In this document: positions 1 through 5,420 of the stretch, one piece after another | How the letters are laid out: every line of letters starts with the position of its first letter | Numbering within the stretch: the first letter of the stretch is position 1 | Source: Acidimicrobiia bacterium | GTDB lineage: Bacteria > Actinomycetota > Acidimicrobiia > Spongiisociales > SHLN01 | Assembly (NCBI GenBank): GCA_013043085.1 | Contig: JABDOU010000192.1 | Span: forward strand, 1 to 12,086 | Direction of reading: 5' to 3' | Length of the DNA: 12,086 nt | The notes under the pieces: model-generated | The model's database searches: none | Told to the model about the DNA's origin: nothing | What the model saw: only the letters and a program-made list of their open reading frames with translations | Program-made: the position numbers and the translations under genes

Positions 1-542
1 TCGGTGAAGTGCAGTCCGGCCGTCGGCGCTGCCGCGCTGCCCGGTTCCCGGGCGTAGATGGTCTGATAGCGGTCGGGATCGGCCAGGCGTTCGGTGATGT
101 AGGGCGGCAACGGCATCTCGCCCGATAGCGCGATCGCCTCCTCGACGTCTCCATCCGCCTCCACGAGAACGGTTGCCAGACCCTCTCCGTGGTGTTCGAG
201 AACTGTGGCTACGATCCGTCCTGCGACGATTGAGTCACCAACCGCAAGCTTTTTTGCCGGACGCACCAGCGCCGACCAGATTGATCGCTCTTCGCCTAGA
301 TCTTGAAGGAGCAACAACTCCGCCGATCCGCCCGTACCCCTGCTGCCGCGCAGTCGACTGGCCCGTACACGAGTTCGGTTGACGACGAGCAGATCTCCTG
401 GACTGAGAAGAGTCGGAAGGTCCGAAAACACATGATCTCTCAAGCCGTCAAGTTCGAGCAGCCGGGCGCTATCGCGTGGCGACGCGGGGTGTTGGGCTAT
501 TGCAGAGCGCGGCAGCTCATACGAAAAATCGGCAAGATCCAC
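1..542 (-). CDS. queA: S-adenosylmethionine:tRNA ribosyltransferase-isomerase (QueA), 3' end cut by the window edge
   Basis: QueA transfers and isomerises the ribosyl group of S-adenosylmethionine onto preQ1-modified tRNA, giving epoxyqueuosine in the wobble position of GUN-anticodon tRNAs. The visible 180 residues cover about the first half of a usual 340-350 aa protein. Family motifs read on the minus strand are an N-terminal DFSYELP...IAQHP..PRDSARLL, the VVNRTRV segment near residue 55, LPPYI, and DRYQTIYAREPGSAAAPTAG followed by LHFT at the cut end. I chose the GTG at 542 because it places the conserved D-F-x-Y-E-L-P at residues 5-11. The G of this GTG is the last base of the ruvB stop codon TAG, and no Shine-Dalgarno is visible, so translation is probably coupled to ruvB. 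A queA directly after ruvB is common in Firmicutes and several other phyla; mycobacteria do not have this arrangement. Confidence 0.95.
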   Translation of the reverse strand, partial: MDLADFSYELPRSAIAQHPASPRDSARLLELDGLRDHVFSDLPTLLSPGDLLVVNRTRVRASRLRGSRGTGGSAELLLLQDLGEERSIWSALVRPAKKLAVGDSIVAGRIVATVLEHHGEGLATVLVEADGDVEEAIALSGEMPLPPYITERLADPDRYQTIYAREPGSAAAPTAGLHFT

Positions 543-1570
543 TAATCGAGGAGTGTTTGCTGATGGTTCAGCCTGGCAGGAGGAATCCGCTGCATATGCT
601 CGTACGCAGCTGCGGTGACGACTCTTCCTCGTGGCGTCCGTTGCAGCAAACCCTTTTGAATGAGAAAGGGCTCATAGGCGTCCTCGATCGTCTCGGGCTC
701 TTCACCCACCGCAATCGCCACCGTTGAAAGCCCGACCGGTCCTCCACCAAACTTGTCAATCACGGCTTCGAGGATGGCACGATCGACCTCGTCGAGTCCG
801 GCCTCATCGACTTCGAACGCAAGGAGGCCGTCTCTTGCGGTTTCGGCAGTGATGAGCCCGTCCGAACGAACCGTGGAAAAGTCACGTACCCGCCTCAAGA
901 GGCGGTTGGCGATTCTCGGCGTGCCGCGGCTACGGGAGGCGATGATTGCAGCGCCCGCTTCGTCGATCTGCACACCGAGGATCGAAGCGGATCGCACGAC
1001 GATCAAGCCCAGATCCTCGGGCGGGTAATAATCGAGACGGCCGACCTCGCCGAACCGGTCGCGAAGAGGTGACGAAATCTTGCCAAGCCGCGTGGTCGCT
1101 CCGATCAGCGTAAAGCTTGGCAGATCGAGACGAATCGATCGCGCCGATGGTCCCTTGCCGACCATGATGTCCAGTTTGAAGTCCTCCATCGCCGAGTACA
1201 GGACCTCCTCGACCTGACGCGGCAAGCGATGCACCTCATCGATGAAGAACACGTCGCCTTCCGAGAGATTCGTCAGTTCTCCGGCGAGATCGCCTGGCCT
1301 TTCGAGCGCCGGTCCCGATGTGAGCCGCAACTGGCCCTCCATCTCATTTGCGAGGATGACTGCCATCGTCGTCTTACCGAGTCCCGGTGGACCGGACAAC
1401 AACACATGATCGAGTGTCTCGGATCTGGACTTGGCGGCCTCGATCATGATGCCGAGACGATCCTTCAGCGGATCCTGTCCGACGAAATCTTCCATCCGCT
1501 TTGGTCGTAGCGACGCCTCGGTCTGATCTTCCTCCAGTGCCGAACCGGCTAGCAAGCCATCTTCCCTCAT
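542..1570 (-). CDS. ruvB: Holliday junction branch-migration ATPase RuvB
   Basis: RuvB is the hexameric AAA+ motor that drives branch migration of Holliday junctions together with RuvA. The 342-aa product has full family length. Visible motifs are the N-terminal LRPKRMEDFVGQ, Walker A GPPGLGKTT at residues 60-68, Walker B VFFIDE at 107-112, sensor 1 GATT at 157-160, and PLRDRF at 168-173 carrying the arginine-finger region. The C-terminal winged-helix domain follows, with GGGPVGLSTVA near residue 275 and the QKGLLQRTPRGR wing. The ATG at 1570 sits in an ATGA overlap with the ruvA stop, and only a weak purine tract precedes it, so translation is probably coupled. The stop TAG shares its last base with the queA start. 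Confidence 0.99.
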   Translation of the reverse strand: MREDGLLAGSALEEDQTEASLRPKRMEDFVGQDPLKDRLGIMIEAAKSRSETLDHVLLSGPPGLGKTTMAVILANEMEGQLRLTSGPALERPGDLAGELTNLSEGDVFFIDEVHRLPRQVEEVLYSAMEDFKLDIMVGKGPSARSIRLDLPSFTLIGATTRLGKISSPLRDRFGEVGRLDYYPPEDLGLIVVRSASILGVQIDEAGAAIIASRSRGTPRIANRLLRRVRDFSTVRSDGLITAETARDGLLAFEVDEAGLDEVDRAILEAVIDKFGGGPVGLSTVAIAVGEEPETIEDAYEPFLIQKGLLQRTPRGRVVTAAAYEHMQRIPPARLNHQQTLLD

Positions 1571-2136
1571 GTTTGTCCCAGTCGTTGTAGAGCATCCTTC
1601 AGCATGGTTTCGGTATCACCCTCGGTGAGATCGATCATCACTTCCCGGACCTCATGTGGAGCAAAGCCAAGCGATTCGAGTGCGTCCCTCACCTCGCTGT
1701 GGTCTGTTGCATCGCCGGGTATTTCACCGGTCGGCAGATCGAGCTTCGGCCGCAATTCGAGAATGAGTTTCTGAGCGGTCCGCTTACCTACCCCGGGAAC
1801 CATCTCCAGGGCCGCTGTGTCCTGAGCGTTGACAGCTTCTCGCAAGCGCACGTCATCGAGGGTCGCAAGGATCGCCAGGGCCAACTTGGGACCGACGCCA
1901 CTCGCACCCAGCAGGATCTGAAAGGTGTTTCGATCGCCGGCTTCGAGAAAGCCGTACAACGAAAGCTGATCCTCGCGCACGTGGGTGTGGGTGTGCAGCA
2001 CAATCTCTTCGCCGATCGGCGGCAGTTCTGCGAGGGTGCTGGGAGTGACGGCAACCAGGTAGCCAACCCCGTTCACATCCATGAGCAGCTGCTCAGAGAA
2101 CGAACTCGCCAGTGTCCCTCGAAGCCGTCCGATCAC
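1567..2136 (-). CDS. ruvA: Holliday junction binding protein RuvA
   Basis: RuvA forms the tetramer that holds the four-way junction and loads RuvB. The 189-aa protein is typical in length. Domain I (residues 1-64) is the OB fold starting MIGRLRGTL, with the acidic-pin region REDQLSLYGF at 54-63 (E55 and D56 correspond to the acidic pin). Two helix-hairpin-helix motifs follow at about 72-91 (GASGVGPKLA) and 107-126 (VPGVGKRTAQKL). A variable linker at about 132-147 leads to the C-terminal three-helix domain that contacts RuvB (residues 148-189). The start is GTG at 2136 in a GTGA overlap with the ruvC stop; a GGGAG lies 7 bases upstream, which supports this start. The stop overlaps the ruvB ATG by four bases. 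Confidence 0.98.
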   Translation of the reverse strand: MIGRLRGTLASSFSEQLLMDVNGVGYLVAVTPSTLAELPPIGEEIVLHTHTHVREDQLSLYGFLEAGDRNTFQILLGASGVGPKLALAILATLDDVRLREAVNAQDTAALEMVPGVGKRTAQKLILELRPKLDLPTGEIPGDATDHSEVRDALESLGFAPHEVREVMIDLTEGDTETMLKDALQRLGQT

Positions 2137-2630
2137 GAGGACGCTCCCGAAGGAATGTTTGGGCGGTGAGATCGCACATAGCTCAACGCCAACGCCAGCG
2201 CATCGGCGGCGTCGGCCGGCGCGTCGAGCACCTTCAGCTTGAGTTGTTGCATGATGGCATACCGAATCTGTTGCTTGTCCGCCCGGCCATAGCCGGTCAC
2301 GGCCAACTTAACCGCGGACGGGCTGATCTCGAAGACACCCATCCCGGCCTGTCCCGCGGCCAGCATCGCCACCCCCGACGCCCGACCAACCGCCACCGCC
2401 GTGTTCAGGTTCCGATTGGTGAAGACCTGCTCGATCGCCATGACTTCGGGCTGATACTCGTCAATCAACGCGGTCAAGTCACGGTAGATCTCCTGCAACC
2501 GCATCGGCAACTCCATCTCCGGCGGCGTAGTAAACACGCCCGCCGTGATGGCAGTGACGCTCCCGGCCCGAGCATCCAGAACCCCAAACCCACACCGCGA
2601 AACACCGGGATCGATCCCTAAAACGAACAT
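2133..2630 (-). CDS. ruvC: Holliday junction resolvase RuvC
   Basis: RuvC is the dimeric RNase H-fold endonuclease that cuts Holliday junctions symmetrically after RuvAB branch migration. The 165-aa protein has normal length, and all four metal-binding acidic residues are present: D7 in LGIDPGV, E67 in IEQVF, and D140 and D143 in PADAADALALA. TGYGRADKQQ near 112-121 is the usual conserved basic segment. It is the first gene of a minus-strand run ruvC-ruvA-ruvB-queA joined by 1-4 base overlaps. The ATG at 2630 has no Shine-Dalgarno and lies inside a perfect GAACATATGTTC palindrome, so it may be a leaderless or very short-leader transcript under LexA control. Upstream is an unusual repeat-rich interval where yebC would normally be. 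Confidence 0.98.
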   Translation of the reverse strand: MFVLGIDPGVSRCGFGVLDARAGSVTAITAGVFTTPPEMELPMRLQEIYRDLTALIDEYQPEVMAIEQVFTNRNLNTAVAVGRASGVAMLAAGQAGMGVFEISPSAVKLAVTGYGRADKQQIRYAIMQQLKLKVLDAPADAADALALALSYVRSHRPNIPSGASS

Positions 2631-2636
2631 ATGTTC
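2625..2636. promoter_or_regulatory. Probable LexA/SOS operator over the ruvC start codon
   Basis: GAACATATGTTC is a perfect 12-bp palindrome. It matches the GAAC-N4-GTTC core of the Gram-positive and actinobacterial SOS box; on the plus strand a C precedes it, giving CGAAC-N4-GTTC. The ruvC ATG is the central ATG of the palindrome as read on the minus strand. ruvC belongs to the DNA-damage regulon in mycobacteria and ruvAB to the SOS regulon in several bacteria, so context agrees. LexA bound here would cover the start codon and probably the transcription start. No convincing -35/-10 pair could be fixed; TAGTCT (TAnnnT type) begins 16 bases before the ATG on the minus strand. Confidence 0.75.
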
Positions 2637-2654
2637 TATGAGACTACTGATCAG

Positions 2655-2696
2655 GCAAGTTCATCGGATGGCATGCAAGTTCATCGGATGGCATGC
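2655..2696. repeat. 20-bp perfect tandem duplication upstream of ruvC
   Basis: Two identical 20-bp copies lie head to tail at 2655-2674 and 2675-2694, each running from GCAAGTTCATC to GGATGGCAT; two further bases (GC) begin a third copy. The duplication starts about 18 bp upstream of the palindrome on the ruvC start, so it falls where the ruvC promoter -35 region or an upstream activator site would be. It is unrelated in sequence to the hairpin repeats that follow. It looks like a recent slippage or recombination product because the copies show no differences. Confidence 0.9.
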
Positions 2697-2708
2697 GCAG
2701 AGTCTTCA

Positions 2709-2897
2709 AGCCCCATTGCGTCAATGTCGGAGTTGCGAAGCAACTCCCAAGGAACCCGAAGGGTTCCCAGCCCCTTTGCGTCAATCCAGGGTGAGCGGAG
2801 TTGCGTTTGCGTCAATCCAACATGAGCGGAGTTGCTTTTTTTCAATCCAACGTGTGCGGAGTTGCGAAGCAACTCCCAAGGAACCCGAAGGGTTCCC
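2709..2897. repeat. Array of 60/31-bp repeats with paired GAA-loop hairpins
   Basis: A core TTGCGTCAATCCA...GCGGAGTTGC recurs, with GGAGTTGC at 2729, 2797, 2828 and 2858 and TCAAT at 2721, 2781, 2812 and 2842. The first and last copies continue into two adjacent perfect hairpins: GGAGTTGC-GAA-GCAACTCC (2729-2747 and 2858-2876) and GGAACCC-GAA-GGGTTCC (2751-2767 and 2880-2896). The two middle copies stop after GGAGTTGC and are spaced 31 and 30 bp apart. AGCCCC precedes the first and second copies 60 bp apart, so the full unit is about 60 bp. The pattern resembles a REP-type extragenic palindromic element that expanded in place. It would be transcribed in any ruvC mRNA starting upstream. No coding role is supported. 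Confidence 0.85.
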
Positions 2898-2906
2898 GAC
2901 AACCAC

Positions 2907-2986
2907 GAAAAACCCCACAGATGTTGCCTTGGTGGGATCCACCTACCTCTCGGCGGTTTTTCCCGGCTTCACCCGTGGGGTTTTTC
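2907..2986. terminator. A/T-flanked long inverted repeat, possible bidirectional terminator
   Basis: GAAAAACCCCAC at 2907-2918 is the exact reverse complement of GTGGGGTTTTTC at 2975-2986. Each strand therefore shows an A-tract, a GC stem and a T5 tract, the layout of an intrinsic terminator in both directions. The loop is long (56 bases) but contains a smaller stem, GGTGG-GAT-CCACC at 2931-2943, so a branched fold is possible. On the minus strand it would separate transcription arriving from the yebC side from the ruvC operon. The long loop makes terminator activity uncertain; the same structure could be a decayed element end. Confidence 0.4.
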
Positions 2987-3374
2987 CGAGCTCGTCTTGT
3001 GTCTCCGACCCCGAATGGGTTGCTTGGCCCGATCTTCCCGGACGGACAAGTCTCCAAGTCCGACGGAGCGTCCCGTCTCCAAGTATCAACTCCGGGCGCT
3101 GGTTGCGGGCACGTTCCAGACGTCGTCTCCAACACCTGCTCCGTCCCCGCGCTCGAGTCCCGTTGCCGGGTCTCGCTCCAGGTAGGTTCGGGTGGCACCT
3201 TCGACACCTGAGCGTCTCTGGCTTTCCCGAACCTGGCGGTGACACAATACGAAGTGCTGTAAAGCTTCGTGCACCTCGCATGCGTTCGCCCCTCGGCGAC
3301 TCGACCCGTCGATCGTCCCGCGTTGGTTTGAACGGTGGTCAACCTAACCGAGACGACCATCTCTTCACCAGTGG
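2987..3374. other. Non-coding stretch without a recognisable gene
   Basis: Reading frames here are open on both strands but show low-complexity, Arg/Ser/Pro-rich translations with no family motif, and they run through the repeats or antisense to ruvC. Structure seen includes a 9-bp inverted repeat AGGTTCGGG (3184-3192) with CCCGAACCT (3226-3234), and a hairpin ACGAAG (3249-3254) with CTTCGT (3265-3270). GTCTCC recurs at 3001, 3050, 3075 and 3125 (spacings 49, 25, 50), with close variants at 3170 and 3214. It could be decayed coding sequence or an RNA; neither is shown. Confidence 0.5.
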
Positions 3375-3457
3375 GTCGCGAAAATATTGTCTGAGATTGT
3401 GGTCTGATGCTTGAGCCCTGCCTCGTGACCGACCCTCAGGGCTCTCAAGATCGCGAC
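3375..3457 (+). promoter_or_regulatory. Nested stem-loop leader upstream of the 3493 gene
   Basis: GTCGCGA at 3375-3381 pairs exactly with TCGCGAC at 3451-3457. Inside it, CTTGAGCCCTG (3410-3420) pairs with CAGGGCTCTCAAG (3437-3449), giving 11 bp with a two-base bulge and a 16-base loop. A GTCTGA direct repeat lies between the left arms (3389 and 3402). The structure ends 23 bases before the ribosome-binding site of the plus-strand gene. No U-tract follows, so it is not a classical terminator. It may be a 5' leader structure or a protein-binding site; the promoter was not located. Confidence 0.45.
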
Positions 3458-3480
3458 GGAATGGGCCGAAAAGCATGAAT

Positions 3481-3486
3481 AGGAGG
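3481..3486 (+). promoter_or_regulatory. Strong ribosome-binding site deciding the start of the 3493 gene
   Basis: AGGAGG is a full Shine-Dalgarno core 6 bases before the ATG at 3493. An in-frame ATG at 3475 lies upstream of it and would place the AGGAGG inside the coding region, so 3493 is the better start. Confidence 0.85.
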
Positions 3487-3492
3487 ATCCGA

Positions 3493-4098
3493 ATGTGCCG
3501 TCATCTTTGTGGTCTCTTGACTCCCCCAAGTGAGCCCGAACTAGCAGAAGCTTTCGCAACGTCCGCACCGAAACGATTCGAGTTCTGGTCGGGAGATGTC
3601 GCAATGGTCAATCTCACAGAGTTCGAAGCAGAGCCAGCCGACCACATGACGATTCGCTACCCGTTCCGATGCACCTTCGCGCCCGAACGGCCGGCTGCGG
3701 TGTCCTACGGAGAGCGGGACTATTCAGCGACCGTAATGCTCGACGGTTTCCGACTCGAGGACTGGAACAGAACGCTCACGTCCGAAACGTTGCCGGATCG
3801 GCGATATCTTCACACGCCGGATCGCCTAGACGAGTACTTGACGGTCGCTTCTGTTTCGGTCGCGAGGCTCTGGCCGCAGATCGAACGGGCAGATACCGAT
3901 CTCCTGGAGAGGGTTGCTGAAGTCGCGGGAGATCTCCCCCGCCATGAGCGTCTCGACGAGGCCAAACTTTCGTTCGCGGCCAAGGATTTCGATCGGGTCA
4001 TCGAACTCCTGGAGCCGCTCGAGGACAATCTCTTCCAGTCAGATGCAAAACGCTTGACGAAAGCCAGGAAAAAGGCTCACAAGAAAACTGGCCGTTAA
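3493..4098 (+). CDS. Hypothetical protein, 201 aa, with a TPR-like C-terminal helical pair
   Basis: I do not recognise this family. The protein begins MCRHLCGLL, has no signal peptide or membrane segment, and looks cytoplasmic. Residues about 25-110 are mixed and likely beta-rich, with many aromatics (FEFWSGD, TIRYPF, YGERDYSAT). Residues about 112-180 look helical; LDEAKLSFAAKDFDRVIELL at 154-173 has the spacing of one tetratricopeptide-like repeat. The tail (residues 187-201) is strongly basic, with Lys and Arg alternating. A perfect AGGAGG and sustained acidic/hydrophobic patterning argue that it is a real gene. It runs opposite to its neighbours, separating yebC from ruvC, and its stop lies 3 bases from the yebC stop. 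A structured leader precedes it. A regulatory or adaptor role is possible but unsupported. Confidence 0.75.
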   Translation: MCRHLCGLLTPPSEPELAEAFATSAPKRFEFWSGDVAMVNLTEFEAEPADHMTIRYPFRCTFAPERPAAVSYGERDYSATVMLDGFRLEDWNRTLTSETLPDRRYLHTPDRLDEYLTVASVSVARLWPQIERADTDLLERVAEVAGDLPRHERLDEAKLSFAAKDFDRVIELLEPLEDNLFQSDAKRLTKARKKAHKKTGR

Positions 4099-4101
4099 CG
4101 T

Positions 4102-4848
4102 TCAGGCGTCGGCGCCAAGTTCCTCCATGATGTCTTCGGGAATGTCGAAATTCGCGTACACGTCTTGCACGTCATCGAGATCGTCGAGAGCGTCCAGGAT
4201 TCTCAAGACCTGGCTTGCCGTCGATTTGTCGAGTGTCACCTCAACGGATGGGAGCTGCGTCACTTCCGCGTTCGCTATCGAAATACCTGCCGCCTCGAGC
4301 GCAGCTCGAACTGCGGGCAAATCGGTTGCCTGCGTGATGACTTCCCAACCATCATCAGACGGACGGATGTCTTCGGCTCCGGCATCCAGAGCAGCCAGCA
4401 TGACTGCCTCTTCGTCTCCGTTGCAGATGATTTGGCCCATCTGACTAAACAGATAGCCGACGGACCCTGGTTCGCCGAGGTTGCCGCCGTTCTTGCTGAA
4501 CGCCGCCCTGATGTCGGACGAGGCCCGATTGCGATTGTCCGTGAGCGCATGAACGAACACGGCGACGCCGCCGGGTGCGTAGCCCTCGTACCACATCTCC
4601 TCGTAATTGACTCCTTCGACTTCGCCCGTTCCGCGAGCGATGGCGCGCTCAATATTGTCCTTGGGAACGGAGGAGTCTTTTGCTTTCTGGATGGCATTGG
4701 CCAGAGACGCATTGGAGTCGGGATCCCCTCCCCCTTCGCGGGCAGCAACTTCGATGATCTTGACCAGCTTGGCGAACAGCTTGCCTCGCTTCGCGTCTTT
4801 CGCGCCCTTCTTGTGTTTGATGGTCGACCATTTGGAATGTCCGGACAT
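4102..4848 (-). CDS. yebC: YebC/PmpR-family protein
   Basis: This family was long annotated as transcriptional regulators; some members are now linked to translation of difficult proline-containing stretches. The 248-aa protein has full family length and the hallmark N-terminus MSGHSKWSTIKHKKGAKDAK, followed by RGKLFAKLVKIIEVAAREGG. Other signatures are NASLANAIQKAK, VPKDNIERAI, YEGYAPGGVAVFVHALTDNRNR (split across residues 87-108) and the NGGNLGEPGSVGYLF segment. The ATG at 4848 directly follows the pdxT stop with no gap, and ACGGAG at the end of pdxT serves as its ribosome-binding site. In most actinobacteria yebC is followed directly by ruvC; here an antiparallel gene and about 0.86 kb of non-coding DNA come between them. 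Confidence 0.97.
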   Translation of the reverse strand: MSGHSKWSTIKHKKGAKDAKRGKLFAKLVKIIEVAAREGGGDPDSNASLANAIQKAKDSSVPKDNIERAIARGTGEVEGVNYEEMWYEGYAPGGVAVFVHALTDNRNRASSDIRAAFSKNGGNLGEPGSVGYLFSQMGQIICNGDEEAVMLAALDAGAEDIRPSDDGWEVITQATDLPAVRAALEAAGISIANAEVTQLPSVEVTLDKSTASQVLRILDALDDLDDVQDVYANFDIPEDIMEELGADA

Positions 4849-5418
4849 CTAGCGCTCCGTAACCGACGAGATGAGCATCTTGTGAATCCGATCGTCGTTC
4901 GTCAACTCGGGATGAAAGGATGCCGCCATCATATGACCCTGACGCACCAGCACGGGTCGCCCATCCACCGCCGCCAGAACCTCCACGTCATCCGCCGCCG
5001 AGACGACCAACGGGGCTCTGATGAATACCGCATGAAATGGCTCGTCCAGGCCCTCGACGTCCAGATCGGCTTCGAACGAGTCGACCTGGCGCCCAAAGGC
5101 GTTCCGTTCCACAGTGATGTCGAGCTCGCCTATAAGGTGCTGCGGTTCACCTGTCGTTGCGGTTGCGAGCAGGATCATGCCGGCGCACGTACCAAGGGTG
5201 GGGAGTCCCTCGGCGATGCGCTTCTTCATCGGTTCGAGCAACTCAAACCGGTCAGCCAGCTTGCCGATTGTTGTTGATTCGCCACCCGGGATGATCAATG
5301 CGTCGAGGTCGTCGAGATCCTCCCGATATTTGACTGCCACCCCGGTGTGCCCGAGGGACGCAATCACAGCCAGATGCTCACGAACATCGCCTTGTAGGGC
5401 CAGCACTCCGACCCGCAC
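4849..5418 (-). CDS. pdxT: Pyridoxal 5'-phosphate synthase glutaminase subunit PdxT
   Basis: PdxT hydrolyses glutamine and channels ammonia to PdxS for de novo pyridoxal phosphate synthesis. The 189-aa protein is a class I glutamine amidotransferase. It shows VGVLALQGDVREH at the N-terminus, the GGES oxyanion segment at 45-48, nucleophile C78 in GTCAGM, and the catalytic pair H169 and E171 in SFHPEL. The start is GTG at 5418, two bases after the pdxS stop, so the pair is co-translated. No strong Shine-Dalgarno is visible. The stop abuts yebC. The arrangement pdxS-pdxT-yebC matches other actinobacteria. Confidence 0.98.
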   Translation of the reverse strand: MRVGVLALQGDVREHLAVIASLGHTGVAVKYREDLDDLDALIIPGGESTTIGKLADRFELLEPMKKRIAEGLPTLGTCAGMILLATATTGEPQHLIGELDITVERNAFGRQVDSFEADLDVEGLDEPFHAVFIRAPLVVSAADDVEVLAAVDGRPVLVRQGHMMAASFHPELTNDDRIHKMLISSVTER

Positions 5419-5420
5419 GT

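Noticed and set aside
2709..2897. CRISPR array
   Set aside because: Repeats are irregular (68, 31 and 30 bp intervals), there are no unique spacers of constant length between identical repeats, and no cas gene is present.
2842..3360. Minus-strand open frame (172 codons) opposite the same interval
   Set aside because: It has no family motif and no good ribosome-binding site, and its C-terminus is made of the hairpin repeat. It is probably a by-product of composition.
2545..3414. Long plus-strand open frame (289 codons) across the repeat region
   Set aside because: It begins antisense to ruvC, runs through the hairpin repeats, and gives an Arg/Ser/Pro-rich translation with no ribosome-binding site or family motif.
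2900..3470. Group II intron, RNase P RNA, tmRNA or other known large RNA
   Set aside because: No domain V-like hairpin, reverse transcriptase, or conserved RNase P or tmRNA core sequence could be found on either strand.
3475..3492. Upstream ATG at 3475 as start of the unknown gene
   Set aside because: It would put the AGGAGG ribosome-binding site inside the coding sequence; the ATG at 3493 is correctly spaced from it.
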